DNA of 64,000 bases from Vibrio tapetis subsp. tapetis (GCF_900233005.1 NZ_LT960612.1:682001-746000); one strand, 5' to 3'. Positions 46,184 to 55,713 are shown, counted from the stretch's first letter. Notes: a model not told the origin generated them from the sequence alone. Numbers and translations: made by a program.

Positions 46184-47111
46184 GTCGACGCTCCTTTGCA
46201 ATCAGAGCGATGAAAACGGCGCCACCAATCACGCTGATGATCATGGAAATAGGGACTTCGTATGGGAAGATGATCACTCGGCCGACTACGTCGCACAATA
46301 AAACCAAAATAGCGCCACACAGCGCAGTGTAAGGAATGTTTCTGCGGGCATTGTCGCCCATATACAAAGCAACCAAGTTGGGCACGATTAGGCCAAGAAA
46401 CGGTAACTCGCCCACAATCATGACACCCGCAGCGGCAATGATGGAAACGAGGGTCACGCCAATGATCACGACTTGCTGGTAATTAAGCCCGATATTGATC
46501 GCAAATTCTTTGCCCATACCGACTGCAGATAAGCGGGTTGCATACCAATAGCTGAAAAGAGAGACCGGAATAAAAATATAGAGCAACTCGAAATTGCCCT
46601 GCAAGATGGTCGAGAAGTTTGCGACCGTCCAAGTGGCTAGGTTCTGTATGAAGTCATATTGATAGGCAAGAAAAACCGCCGCAGCGCTCACCACGTTGCC
46701 AAAAATGATGCCCACCAAAGGCACATAAATCGCATCTTTAAATTGCACCGTATGGATGAAACGCACAAACAGTAAGGTTCCGCCCATCGCACAGCCAAAA
46801 ATGAGCAGTAGGTTATTGCCGTTACCAAAAAACACCAAGCTTAGAACATAGCCCAACATGGCGCATTCAATCGTGCCGGAAGTGGAAGGGGAGGCGAATC
46901 TATTTTGGCTTATTTGCTGCATGATGAGGCCAGCAATGCTCAGCCCTGCGCCAGATAAGCAAATGGCAATTAAGCGAGGCACTCGGCTTACCAGAAACAA
47001 CTCCCACGCCTGCTGATCTCCAGCAAGTAGATCTTCTAGAGATAGGTCTGCCACGCCAACAAATAGCGACAAAACACTAAGGGTAAATAAGACTGCAACG
47101 AGCTTTTTCAC
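46176..47111 (-). CDS. siderophore ABC permease (VctD/FecC type)
   Basis: A 311-residue FecCD-family permease with about nine membrane segments. The family blocks are SRVPRLIAICLSGAGLSIAG (about residues 42-61), MQQISQNRFASPSTSGTIEC and GELPFLGLIVPNLVALYMGD (about 230-249). It forms a heterodimer with the second permease, now split by the IS element, to import ferric siderophores delivered by the FatB-like protein. It is first in its operon, with a weak Fur-like site just upstream. The gene itself is intact. Confidence 0.92.
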   Translation of the reverse strand: MKKLVAVLFTLSVLSLFVGVADLSLEDLLAGDQQAWELFLVSRVPRLIAICLSGAGLSIAGLIMQQISQNRFASPSTSGTIECAMLGYVLSLVFFGNGNNLLLIFGCAMGGTLLFVRFIHTVQFKDAIYVPLVGIIFGNVVSAAAVFLAYQYDFIQNLATWTVANFSTILQGNFELLYIFIPVSLFSYWYATRLSAVGMGKEFAINIGLNYQQVVIIGVTLVSIIAAAGVMIVGELPFLGLIVPNLVALYMGDNARRNIPYTALCGAILVLLCDVVGRVIIFPYEVPISMIISVIGGAVFIALIAKERRHA

Positions 47112-47124
47112 GAAAGGTAACTCT

Positions 47125-47143
47125 ACTAATAATCATTCGTATT
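47125..47143. promoter_or_regulatory. possible Fur site before the permease operon
   Basis: ACTAATAATCATTCGTATT contains the consensus core ATAATCATT and agrees with the 19-base Fur box at about 12 positions. It lies just upstream of the first permease gene. It is weaker than the site at 39231. Confidence 0.4.
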
Positions 47144-47303
47144 TCCATTGGTGTGAAAAGGTATCGTATTCATGCAGTAAATGACAGAGAAAAATGCAGT
47201 TGAACTGCCTCATATGCACCGAGAAAGACAAGAGTGGCATGCCGATAGTAATTGAGTACTATTAGGCATATGCTTAATAGCGAAATTTATCGATGGAAAT
47301 GGT

Positions 47304-48488
47304 ATGGAAACCAAATCAAAACGCAGTTGGCAAACGCCTCATAACTTTTTACTTATTATCTCTATTGTTGTGCCAATTGCCTTTGCTAGTTGGCAAGTGT
47401 TGCTTAACAACTTCGTTATTGAAAAAGCGAATTTTACGGGTGCTGATATTGGCTTACTTCAAAGTGTACGAGAGATCCCCGGCTTTTTAGCGTTCACGGC
47501 CGTGTTCATATTACTGTTTATTCGTGAGCAGCGATTTATGATCGTTTCCTTGATCATGCTTTCGGTAGGAACGGCAATTACCGGTTTTTTTCCGTCTTTA
47601 ACTGGCTTGCTTTGTACCACCTTGCTGATGTCGGTCGGGTTTCACTATTTTGAAACGCTGAAACAGTCCCTTTCATTGCAGTGGTTATCCAAAGATGAAG
47701 CGCCTGAATTCTTAGGTAAGATGATCTCAGTAGGTGCACTGGCATCCCTGTGTACTTACGGTGGTCTATGGGTAATGCTGACTTATTGGCAATTAGACTA
47801 TATTTGGGTTTACCTGATTACAGGAGGTGCAGCCTTCGTGGTTATGGTTGCCATTGCGATTGCTTTTCCATTGTTTCCCAGCCATACACAGCAAAACAAA
47901 TCATTAGTACTAAGAAAGCGTTACTGGTTGTATTACGCATTGACCTTTATGAGTGGTGCAAGACGGCAGATTTTTGTTGTGTTTGCGGGTTTTTTAATGG
48001 TCGAAAAATTTCACTATAGTGCGGCTGATATTTCATTGTTATTTCTTGTGAACTATGGATTTAACTGGTTGTTTGCTAAGAAAATTGGCCAACTGATTGG
48101 TAAGTTTGGTGAGAAAAAAGCACTGGTGTTTGAGTACATCGGTTTGATTTTTGTGTTTGCAGGTTATGCCGTGGTAGAAAGCGCGGAGTGGGCGGCCGCG
48201 TTATATGTGATTGACCATTTGTTCTTTGCGTTCGCATTGGCCATTAAAACCTATTTCCAGAAAATTGCCGATCCAGCAGATATGGCCTCTACTGCGGGTG
48301 TGTCGTTCACCATTAATCACATCGCAGCCGTGGTCATCCCTGTCGTGTTTGGTGTGATGTGGTTAGCGTCGCCTGCGAGTGTGTTTTTCGCTGGCTGCGG
48401 TATGGCGATAGTGTCTTTGATTCTGGCATTCAACGTGCCGTCTAAACCAAGCGATGGTAATGAAGTAAACCGTTTCGCTTGGCGTTAA
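47304..48488 (+). CDS. MFS transporter next to the siderophore locus
   Basis: A 394-residue major-facilitator protein with 12 hydrophobic segments (for example NFLLIISIVVPIAFASWQVL and GLLQSVREIPGFLAFTAVFI). It is divergent from the permease operon. The start at 47304 has a short ribosome site (ATGGAAATGGT region). MFS proteins beside siderophore genes often export siderophores or import ferri-siderophores or other metabolites. No siderophore synthesis gene is present in the window, so neither role can be chosen. A small palindrome (ATAGTA-ATTGAG-TACTAT, 47245-47262) lies in its promoter region. Confidence 0.85.
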   Translation: METKSKRSWQTPHNFLLIISIVVPIAFASWQVLLNNFVIEKANFTGADIGLLQSVREIPGFLAFTAVFILLFIREQRFMIVSLIMLSVGTAITGFFPSLTGLLCTTLLMSVGFHYFETLKQSLSLQWLSKDEAPEFLGKMISVGALASLCTYGGLWVMLTYWQLDYIWVYLITGGAAFVVMVAIAIAFPLFPSHTQQNKSLVLRKRYWLYYALTFMSGARRQIFVVFAGFLMVEKFHYSAADISLLFLVNYGFNWLFAKKIGQLIGKFGEKKALVFEYIGLIFVFAGYAVVESAEWAAALYVIDHLFFAFALAIKTYFQKIADPADMASTAGVSFTINHIAAVVIPVVFGVMWLASPASVFFAGCGMAIVSLILAFNVPSKPSDGNEVNRFAWR

Positions 48489-48538
48489 GTTGATGAGAGA
48501 GGCTATGGCCGCTACATTCTTGACCTCTCATGGCGTAT

Positions 48539-49795
48539 TTAAGGTTCTTGATTAAACGGGTTACTGTATTTCTCATCAGAAAGCATGTCGTGATCGGTCA
48601 GGGTGTTAAAGAAAGCAATGAGCGCCTCTTTTTCTGTTTGGCTAAAATTGAATCTAAAAGGTTGGCCATTCGAACGTGACAGCGCAGGAGACAATCTTTC
48701 GTGCGCTTGAATCCCATTACTGTAGTGATCAATGACTTGCTCTAACGTGGCGAAACGGCCGTCGTGCATATACGGTGCGCGCACCTGAATATTTCTTAGA
48801 GAAGGGGTTTTGAATTTACCAATGTCATTGCGATTGTTGGTGGTTTCAAAAATGCCTAAGTCATCGGTTGATACGGCATCTAGCCCATTGTTGGTGGATG
48901 TAGTACGGCCGATAGTCCCGTTGGGGATAGAACCGACAAACGCTTCAGTGACATGGCAACTGGCGCAATTTGCTTGTTCACCGTCAATGGTTCTTGCTGA
49001 GAAAAATAAGGTTTTCCCTTGGTTTTCTTGTGTGGTAAATCCTTCAAAATTAACTAATGCGGAAGGCTCATCACGGCGAGCAATATCGTATTTTGCCGTT
49101 GTGCTCACCATGGTTCGAATGAACTGTGCAAGTGCCCGGGCTATTCGGTCACTGGAGACAATGTCATCTCCAAAGGCGTTGATAAACAGTGCAGAATAGT
49201 AAGACTGGTTTCGAACGATCTCTTCTAGTTCTGCTAGCACCAAGCCCATTTCGATTGGGTCTTGGAATGGCATAAGCACTTGTTGCTCTAAGGTTGATGC
49301 TCGTTCGTCCCAGAAAAATTTACCGCTAAAGTAAAACCGAGCGTTGACTAGGCCCATGGAGTGCCTTCTCGTCGAACCGCCATTAAAGCCTACGCTGAGA
49401 GTTCGTGGATCGGAGAATCCGTTTTGGGGTAAGTGACAGGAAGCGCAAGCGATGCTCCCATTAGCACTTAAACGCTTATCATAAAATAACACACGGCCGA
49501 GAGTTGCTCCTGCATTGGTGATAGCGTTGTCGCTAGGAGTGTTATCAAATTCACTCGCTGCGTGTTGCGCTTGAAGCCGCGCCGGAAAATCATTCTGTGT
49601 AAGGTGGTTTGGCAGCGGGATGTTTTCGTAATCAAATGGGGTGCTAGGTAAGTTAACAATCGAATCTGAGGCAAGTGGTGTTGTCACGACAGTGCCTTCC
49701 TCGTTACTGCTTTCTCCGCCACTGCTTTCTCCTCCACATGAAGTGAGTAAAACAACGTTAACCGCGTACCCGAAAATTCGAATGCAATGTCTCAT
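48539..49795 (-). CDS. di-haem cytochrome c peroxidase/MauG-family lipoprotein
   Basis: A periplasmic protein of about 418 residues. The ATG at 49795 has CAGGAG seven bases upstream and leads to a lipoprotein signal (MRHCIRIFGYAVNVVLLTSC), the Cys being the lipid anchor. Two haem c sites are present: GSIACASCHLPQNGFSDP (about residue 98) and ANCASCHVTEAFVG (about 250). Conserved pieces of the CcpA/MauG family follow, such as FKTPSLRNIQVRAPYMHDGR. Such enzymes reduce hydrogen peroxide or oxidise substrates through high-valent haem. No MauG partner is near. It is a single gene, convergent with the MFS gene. Confidence 0.92.
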   Translation of the reverse strand: MRHCIRIFGYAVNVVLLTSCGGESSGGESSNEEGTVVTTPLASDSIVNLPSTPFDYENIPLPNHLTQNDFPARLQAQHAASEFDNTPSDNAITNAGATLGRVLFYDKRLSANGSIACASCHLPQNGFSDPRTLSVGFNGGSTRRHSMGLVNARFYFSGKFFWDERASTLEQQVLMPFQDPIEMGLVLAELEEIVRNQSYYSALFINAFGDDIVSSDRIARALAQFIRTMVSTTAKYDIARRDEPSALVNFEGFTTQENQGKTLFFSARTIDGEQANCASCHVTEAFVGSIPNGTIGRTTSTNNGLDAVSTDDLGIFETTNNRNDIGKFKTPSLRNIQVRAPYMHDGRFATLEQVIDHYSNGIQAHERLSPALSRSNGQPFRFNFSQTEKEALIAFFNTLTDHDMLSDEKYSNPFNQEP

Positions 49796-49944
49796 CGTTC
49801 GGCTCCTGCTCATTGAATTGTCCATTGAGTTTAGGAGCCGAAGTGTAAAGCAACGTAAATCAGAATAAATTAACGTAAAGGCTAAGGGTTGTGATTATCA
49901 CGTCGGAAGCCCGAGCTTAGTGCCAACAGGGGGCGCTAAAACGT

Positions 49945-51066
49945 TTATTGACCTTCCTCATAAACCCACTTACATAACAGGACGGTCATTGGAATGGTTA
50001 AGGTTAAGCCGATGCTGCCGGCTAGCCCATGAATGATAGATAAGCCGATAGCGGGAATATTGATAAACTGCTCCAATGGCATTTGGAATCCCCAAATCAT
50101 CATCATTGTGGTGAGTGAGCTACCAGCAAACGCCAAGATAAGCGTGTTGGTCATGGTGCCCAAAATATCACGGCCGATACGCATGGTTGCCAGCATTCTG
50201 TCTTTAACAGATTGATTAGGGTTGGCTTCAAGCAGCTCTTGATACGATGAGGCAATAGAGATAGCGACATCCATCACCGCCCCTAGTGCGGAAATCATGA
50301 TGGCGACAAACAGTAGCCAGCGCACTTGCACTTGATGCTGGCCTCCTAAATAAAGTAGGTCTTCACCTTTATCAAGGTAGAGGCCATTGAGGTTCGCCAT
50401 TTCACCAAAGAACTGAGCACATAATCCCGCAGCACATAGCCCTAGAATGGTACCGAGTATGGAAACGACAGACTTCTTATTCCAACCAGTGATGAGCAAA
50501 AAGCTAACCAAAACTTTTAAAGAGATCAGCAGCAATGACAGGATCACCGGATGCCAACCTGCAAATAAGCACGGGATCAATACTCCGATGATTAGCGCGC
50601 CAGTAAAGTAAAGAGAAATGAGGGAATTCACACCTTGCCAGCCGCCAAATGCAACCACTAAGGCTATGAGCAGCGCAACCATGGTGTAAATCGCGGGCGC
50701 TCTATCGTGGTTATAGACCCAATAAAGTACCTCTTCACCACGTTGGCGTACTAATAAAATGAACTTATCACCGGCTGATAGGTAAGTATTGTGCAACCGA
50801 CTTAAGCTGTTTTCGACGGCGATGCTTTGGTTTGGAGAAGCGTCTAATGTGACCTGTAAAGACTGAGTGCCCGTCATGATGGAAGGCACTTTGGGATCCG
50901 CCAAAATGTTTTCAGCACTGATGGCCTGCACTTGAGCTAAAACGAACTGTTGTTGGTGAATATTGTTAGGGCGAAAGTCATTCGACCAAATGGGGGACAG
51001 AACGAATATCAGGCTCGAAGTGATAAACACCAAGCTGGGAAAGATAAATTTATTTATTTTCATCAT
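49945..51066 (-). CDS. YibE/F family membrane protein
   Basis: A 373-residue protein with an N-terminal membrane anchor, a soluble beta domain (about 40-120) containing GDKFILLVRQRGEEVLYWVY, and seven or eight further membrane segments. The family block is ISALGAVMDVAISIASSYQE followed by MRIGRDILGTMTNTLILAFA. The transport or enzymatic role of YibE/F proteins is not established. It lies 46 bp downstream of the nucleotidase gene and may share its transcript. Confidence 0.9.
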   Translation of the reverse strand: MMKINKFIFPSLVFITSSLIFVLSPIWSNDFRPNNIHQQQFVLAQVQAISAENILADPKVPSIMTGTQSLQVTLDASPNQSIAVENSLSRLHNTYLSAGDKFILLVRQRGEEVLYWVYNHDRAPAIYTMVALLIALVVAFGGWQGVNSLISLYFTGALIIGVLIPCLFAGWHPVILSLLLISLKVLVSFLLITGWNKKSVVSILGTILGLCAAGLCAQFFGEMANLNGLYLDKGEDLLYLGGQHQVQVRWLLFVAIMISALGAVMDVAISIASSYQELLEANPNQSVKDRMLATMRIGRDILGTMTNTLILAFAGSSLTTMMMIWGFQMPLEQFINIPAIGLSIIHGLAGSIGLTLTIPMTVLLCKWVYEEGQ

Positions 51067-51111
51067 AATATAAGGGCAGCGAATGCTGCCCTGAAGTTAG
51101 TTGTTTAACAT

Positions 51112-53334
51112 CTAAAGTGCTTTATCTTGCTCGGCATATGAACAAGCGTCATAGCTTTGCTCTTTGTTGGCAAAATAGCTCTTTTCATCGGTGAAATTGA
51201 CAGCACGATCAATGGATTCATCGCGGTTTTTACCACGTACAACACAAACCTGTTTGTTTTGCAGTTTATTCCAGAGTATTTGTCCTGCACCGTTTTCACG
51301 AGCCTTCAAAATTGCACCCTTGCTGCTCTCAATCCAATGGCCATTTTTATCTAATTTGCCCACTTGCTTGATAGACCAATTCGAGGAGTAAAACTCAGAC
51401 GCGTTAAGCGTTTTATTGTTTGCGACGTAGTCCGTTAGCATGTCACGTACCGCATAGGTTTTTTCGTCGGTAGAGATCCAAAGTTTGTCTGAATTGGTTA
51501 CCCAATTTTTAGCCAGTAGCGTTGAAGCATATCGGTAGTCGTTGACCGCCAATAGGTATGTTTTGCTCGCATCAAATGGTGCGCCAGAGATTTCACTAAT
51601 GTCGATACGAGACCCCACCGCTTTTGCAATGTCGACGGTATATTTGACCGTGCCACCAAAATGGTCGTAGTTATAAGCACGGGCGTCGTTTCTAAACGAA
51701 AGAGTGAGATCGCCTGGTTTCCACTGGTTTAAATAAGAGTAAGACCATTCCATGTATTCTTTTAGCTTATCGCCTTGGATATTGACTGCGACCAGCTGAT
51801 TGTCATACATGTATAGCTTAGAGCTGTCTTTATTTCGGTAGATTTCACCATCTCTTAGGTTGGAATTGTTTGCGAATAGCGCGGCGGCTGACACGTCAAC
51901 CTTAAGGTTTAATTTTTGGTTTTTAGCATTAACCGCTTTTTGCTCTACATTTCGGATCTGAATTTGGTTGATCAGGTTTACGACGGGCATATCAGCGGTT
52001 TTTGCCATGTGAATGGTCGTATATAAGCGAGAGCCTTCGCTCGTTACTTCAACGTCCTCGGCTGTTGCATCATCCGCGCCCCCGTTGTTCGGACCTTTCT
52101 CTTCGCCATTGAAAGTAAAGTTACCTTGTACGGTGCCAATTTCACTTTCCGCGTGTTCACCAGATTGCTCATGTACCCATTGGAATTCATCTTGTAAGGC
52201 TTTGTTTTCAGAAACGTCACTGACTTTGTTGTTGGTCAGTATTGTGCCTTCAATCTGCCATTTACCATTAGCGTCTTTGCGCAGTTGAATCTCCGCTTTG
52301 GCGAGTGCCCAACCCCAGTTACCTGGTTCGATTACTTTCACACTTTCGCTACGGTTCAAGTAGGTATATTCTGGGTTTTCTTGGCGATTGGTATTTTCAG
52401 TTTCATTTTTGTTTTCAGCTGAAATGTTGTCGACACGATCGGAATAAACACGTTCGATGTGCTTAGAGTGCTCGTGACCATTGAAGATCACGTCGAATTT
52501 ATCGCCTAGCAATTCAGCAATTTTATGTACGCCTTTGCCTCCACATTTACGACCATAATGAAGCGCGCCGATCACGACATCAGGTTTGTGTTGAGCAATG
52601 GCTAAGTCGACAGCATCGCGTACCGACTGAATTTCTTCTTTAAAATCAAGATTACGAAAGTTCTGTGGAGAAGAAGCTTGCCAGCTGGTTACCATGGAAG
52701 GGGTTAGGCCAATAATGGCGACCTTAGCACCGTTAACGTTAAAAATTTGAAAGCCACGTAAAAACGACACTTCGTCGCCATTGGTTTTACAAACATCAGA
52801 GTTTTTATCCCAGACAATGTTTGAAGAAATCACGGCGCCTTTAAACTGAGCGATGTTTCGGTCTAGAAATGAGCGTTCGAAATCAAATTCATGATTACCC
52901 GGAACCCACATGTCGTAGTTCAGACTGTTAAGAGTCTCAACGACAGGGTGCACAGGAAGATCGTTAAAAAGCTCAGCTGAATTGCCTTGTACGGTATCAC
53001 CAAGGTCGACCAGTATTAGGTTTGGATCTTGTTTACGTTCTTTTTCTAAGATCGTCGCAATCTTAGTAAAACCTGCGTTCTTGTCGGTTTTATTGGTGGC
53101 GTAATCGTGTGCAAAAATGCGGCCATGCATATCACCGGTGGCGGCAATGTTAATGCGCAACGTTTGTTCCGCGTAGTTCGCATCGCCTTTGTAGATAACT
53201 TCCGGCGCATTGCTAAAGGTTTTACATTCTTTAACGGCGACATGGTTGTCGGATTTAACCTTGTCTGAGGTATTGCAGCCGAGCATTGCAAGGGCAACAC
53301 TGCTTGCTAATAGGGCTTTAGTGATATTCTTCAT
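51112..53334 (-). CDS. 5'-nucleotidase / UshA-CpdB-like lipoprotein
   Basis: A 740-residue metallophosphoesterase anchored as a lipoprotein (MKNITKALLASSVALAMLGC, lipobox AMLGC). Metal-binding motifs are GDMHGRIFAHDY (about residue 73), DLGDTVQGN, PGNHEFDFE, GALHYGRKCGG and FNGHEHSKH. The C-terminal substrate domain (about 440-680) contains LYMYDNQLVAVNIQGDKLKE and LAVNDYRYAS. Enzymes of this family release phosphate from extracellular nucleotides or 2',3'-cyclic nucleotides. With the adenine-controlled deaminase next door, nucleotide scavenging is a sensible role. A CRP-like site is about 200 bp upstream. Confidence 0.88.
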   Translation of the reverse strand: MKNITKALLASSVALAMLGCNTSDKVKSDNHVAVKECKTFSNAPEVIYKGDANYAEQTLRINIAATGDMHGRIFAHDYATNKTDKNAGFTKIATILEKERKQDPNLILVDLGDTVQGNSAELFNDLPVHPVVETLNSLNYDMWVPGNHEFDFERSFLDRNIAQFKGAVISSNIVWDKNSDVCKTNGDEVSFLRGFQIFNVNGAKVAIIGLTPSMVTSWQASSPQNFRNLDFKEEIQSVRDAVDLAIAQHKPDVVIGALHYGRKCGGKGVHKIAELLGDKFDVIFNGHEHSKHIERVYSDRVDNISAENKNETENTNRQENPEYTYLNRSESVKVIEPGNWGWALAKAEIQLRKDANGKWQIEGTILTNNKVSDVSENKALQDEFQWVHEQSGEHAESEIGTVQGNFTFNGEEKGPNNGGADDATAEDVEVTSEGSRLYTTIHMAKTADMPVVNLINQIQIRNVEQKAVNAKNQKLNLKVDVSAAALFANNSNLRDGEIYRNKDSSKLYMYDNQLVAVNIQGDKLKEYMEWSYSYLNQWKPGDLTLSFRNDARAYNYDHFGGTVKYTVDIAKAVGSRIDISEISGAPFDASKTYLLAVNDYRYASTLLAKNWVTNSDKLWISTDEKTYAVRDMLTDYVANNKTLNASEFYSSNWSIKQVGKLDKNGHWIESSKGAILKARENGAGQILWNKLQNKQVCVVRGKNRDESIDRAVNFTDEKSYFANKEQSYDACSYAEQDKAL

Positions 53335-53538
53335 GAGTACTTTCTAGTAGATGTGGTCGACAGGCATCGACAAAGTGACGGCGATTTTATTTAATCGTTT
53401 GCGCGCTGTATAGAGGGGAGATGGAAAGTGATTTGTTGTTAAATACACCCTATGAATACTGAAAAATCTTGTTAGATGGGTGAAGTGTATGTATTTAATA
53501 TTACATTCAACAATTATGGTTTTTATATAACAGGTAGC

Positions 53539-53552
53539 GTGATTTAAATCAC
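53539..53552. promoter_or_regulatory. CRP-like site in the nucleotidase-deaminase gap
   Basis: GTGA-TTTAAA-TCAC is a perfect CRP core with six-base spacing. It lies about 205 bp before the nucleotidase and 190 bp before the riboswitch. Apart from this site and the riboswitch, the gap 53335-53924 shows no gene. Confidence 0.5.
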
Positions 53553-53731
53553 AAAAACTATTGCTGTCCGTCTTGGTTTTATTCATTAAAGTGTGATCTA
53601 TATCTTGTTTTTATTCCTATTAGTCACTTTGATGATTAAAGGCAGATTCATATTACTTGATGGTGCTTTATTGAAGTCGATTCACGTTCCGCTGGTTTCT
53701 ATTACTTTATGGCCTATAATGTAAACGTTTG

Positions 53732-53798
53732 CTTCGTATAACCCCAATGATATGGTTTGGGGGTCTCTACCAGTTCCCGCAAAGTGCTGATTACGAAG
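53732..53798 (+). promoter_or_regulatory. adenine riboswitch aptamer
   Basis: The P1 stem pairs CTTCGTA (53732-53738) with TACGAAG (53792-53798). P2 pairs CCCCAA with TTGGGG around the loop TGATATGG, and P3 carries the loop CCGCAAA. The conserved joining segment GTCTCTACCA is intact. The specificity base (equivalent of position 74) is T at 53791, which pairs with adenine; guanine riboswitches have C. It closely resembles the add aptamer of V. vulnificus and controls the deaminase gene downstream. Confidence 0.93.
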
Positions 53799-53895
53799 AG
53801 TTGAGAACCCGTGTGTTCTTACTCTTTGTATTGGCGTTCAAAAAGTGTGTTTTATCACCCTCTAGTAATGCCAGCTTGAAATACAAGAGTAATTG

Positions 53896-53920
53896 CACCT
53901 ATATCATGGTTATAAAGGTG
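53896..53920 (+). promoter_or_regulatory. ribosome-site hairpin of the riboswitch expression platform
   Basis: CACCT (53896-53900) pairs with AGGTG (53916-53920), with TATA pairs extending the stem. This buries the Shine-Dalgarno AAGGTG five bases before the ATG at 53925. Control would therefore be translational, as in the known add riboswitch. The 97-base gap between aptamer and hairpin is longer than in V. vulnificus. Confidence 0.6.
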
Positions 53921-53924
53921 AATT

Positions 53925-54929
53925 ATGAGAGCGTTTATTCAAGGCTTGCCAAAAGTAGAGCTGCATTTACATATAGAAGGGTCATTGGAACCTGAGTTGT
54001 TGTTTGAACTCGCGCAGCGTAACGACATCCCGTTACCGTATTCTTCCCCATCGGCGTTACGCCAAGCTTATCAATTTGATGATCTGCAATCTTTTCTCGA
54101 TTTGTATTATCAAGGTGCGAATGCGCTGATCACCGAGCAAGATTTTTATGATCTTACTTGGGCGTATTTAGAAAGGTGCAAAGAAGACAACGTGATTCAC
54201 ACTGAAATCTTCTTTGATCCGCAAACTCATACAGAGCGAGGTATTGAGTTTGATACCGTGGTGAACGGTATTTATCGTGCGCTAGAGGATGGTAAGACAA
54301 TACTGTCGATCACCTCTCGACTCATTATGTGCTTTTTACGACACCTGTCTGAAGAAGCGGCTTTTGAAACGTTGACCTGCGCTCTCGCTCATAAAGATAA
54401 AATAATCGGCGTGGGGTTAGATTCTTCCGAGCAAGGGCACCCGCCAGAAAAGTTTGCTCGCGTATTCTGCCGCGCTCAACAAGAAGGGTTTTTAACGGTG
54501 GCACATGCGGGTGAAGAGGGGCCAGCTCAAAACATTGTCGATGCAATGGATATGCTTGCAGTTAGCCGCGTTGATCATGGCGTACGCTGCGTTGAAGACC
54601 AACAACTACTGACGCGACTCATTGAGTCGAAAATGCCGTTAACCGTCTGTCCGCTTTCTAATATCAAACTAAAAGTGTTTGATGAGATGGCGCAACACAA
54701 TGTGGTTGAACTTTTGAGAAAGGGGGTGGCAGTGACGATAAACTCCGATGATCCCGCCTATTTTGGAGGCTATATGACCGATAATTTCAACGCGGTTTAT
54801 GATGCCCACGAGATGACAAAACAGGAACTGGCTCAGTTCACCATTCACGCGATTAATGCCAGCTTTATCGACGAATCACTTAAGCAAAAATATCGAAACT
54901 TGGTTGAGGGCTATGTGGGGTTGAGTTAG
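53925..54929 (+). CDS. add: adenine/adenosine deaminase under adenine riboswitch
   Basis: A 334-residue zinc deaminase. Ligands and catalytic residues lie in [31 protein letters not shown] (catalytic Glu), [12 protein letters not shown] and [13 protein letters not shown]. The motif HLHIEG, rather than HLHLDG, is typical of the adenine-deaminase (Aah1-like) branch, because the Asp that holds ribose in adenosine deaminase is replaced. That fits control by free adenine. The orthologous Vibrio gene is usually called add. The ATG at 53925 with AAGGTG upstream is the natural start. Confidence 0.92.
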   Translation: MRAFIQGLPKVELHLHIEGSLEPELLFELAQRNDIPLPYSSPSALRQAYQFDDLQSFLDLYYQGANALITEQDFYDLTWAYLERCKEDNVIHTEIFFDPQTHTERGIEFDTVVNGIYRALEDGKTILSITSRLIMCFLRHLSEEAAFETLTCALAHKDKIIGVGLDSSEQGHPPEKFARVFCRAQQEGFLTVAHAGEEGPAQNIVDAMDMLAVSRVDHGVRCVEDQQLLTRLIESKMPLTVCPLSNIKLKVFDEMAQHNVVELLRKGVAVTINSDDPAYFGGYMTDNFNAVYDAHEMTKQELAQFTIHAINASFIDESLKQKYRNLVEGYVGLS

Positions 54930-54957
54930 TACGCGAATGTAAGAAAATGAGTTTAAC

Positions 54958-54978
54958 AAGACGCTCTTTGAGCGTCTT
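54958..54978. terminator. hairpin between add and ugpQ
   Basis: AAGACGCT and AGCGTCTT form an eight-base-pair stem around CTTTG between convergent genes. The T run is weak on both strands. Confidence 0.5.
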
Positions 54979-55008
54979 GGCATGCTAGTGTTACTTTCTG
55001 CTTGATGT

Positions 55009-55713
55009 TTATAAAAAACGCTGTGGATAATCAGTAAAAATCGCGTCGACATCATGGAGTAGTGCAAAACTGGTCGGTTCGTTAACCGTATAACACCACA
55101 CTTGATAGCCTGAATCCTTTAATTTGGCGACGGTATCTTGGGTGGTGTTTTTGTAATAGAGATGGCAGCTAAACGCACTGACTTGCGCAAGCAGGGCGCA
55201 GTCTTCGTCACTGAGGTCATCGGAAATAACGCCAAGTCGGTAGCCGCCACATTTTTCGGAAAGCTGTTTGACCACATCGTGGCTAAAACTCGAAATCAAA
55301 ATCAAATCACGATTGACGTTAGCGCGTTTTAGCTCTGCTGCAAGTAAGGTGACGACGTGCGCAGGATCGTGACGGTCAATTTTTACTTCAATATTGATGT
55401 GCAATGAATGTTGGCTAGCATGAGTTAACAATTCGGCTAACGTTAAAATCGGTTCGTGCGCAAAATCGGCTGCAAACCATCGACCGAAGTCTAAGGCTTC
55501 TAATTCAGCTAAGGTGTGTTCATCGACTCGGCCTTTGCCATTACTGCAACGCTCTAACGTATGGTCGTGGCAAACCACCAACACATCATCTTTGGTTGGC
55601 TGTACGTCTATCTCAATCCATTTTAACCCTAAGGATATGGCTTGGTTAATACTGGCTTTGGTGTTCTCTGGGTGCGTACCTGCAACCCCACGATGACCGA
55701 CGATTAGAGGCAT
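55009..55713 (-). CDS. ugpQ: UgpQ-type glycerophosphodiester phosphodiesterase
   Basis: A 234-residue GDPD enzyme that hydrolyses glycerophosphodiesters to glycerol-3-phosphate and an alcohol in the cytoplasm. The catalytic motifs are GHRGVAGTHPENTKASINQA (His and Glu), WIEIDVQPTKDDVLVVCHDH (metal-binding Glu/Asp and general-acid His), and INIEVKID. The start overlaps the stop of the DeoR gene by ten bases and has AAGGAAAC before it. It is last in the ugp operon and acts on what the UgpBAEC importer brings in. Confidence 0.94.
   Translation of the reverse strand: MPLIVGHRGVAGTHPENTKASINQAISLGLKWIEIDVQPTKDDVLVVCHDHTLERCSNGKGRVDEHTLAELEALDFGRWFAADFAHEPILTLAELLTHASQHSLHINIEVKIDRHDPAHVVTLLAAELKRANVNRDLILISSFSHDVVKQLSEKCGGYRLGVISDDLSDEDCALLAQVSAFSCHLYYKNTTQDTVAKLKDSGYQVWCYTVNEPTSFALLHDVDAIFTDYPQRFL

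Noticed and set aside
45974..46201. Stand-alone 75-residue membrane protein
   Set aside because: It is the 5' fragment of the permease split by the IS element; its last 12 codons are IS sequence.
49885..49905. TGTGATTATCACG as a CRP site
   Set aside because: The half-sites are three bases apart instead of six.
53345..53370. GACAGGCAT at 53.35 kb resembling a REP head
   Set aside because: The preceding bases differ (TCGACAGG rather than AAGGACAGG), and the local palindrome is GTCGA/TCGAC, so it is probably chance.
53729..53995. Open frame of 88 codons starting inside the region of the adenine riboswitch
   Set aside because: It overlaps the aptamer and the start of the deaminase in another frame and has no ribosome site.
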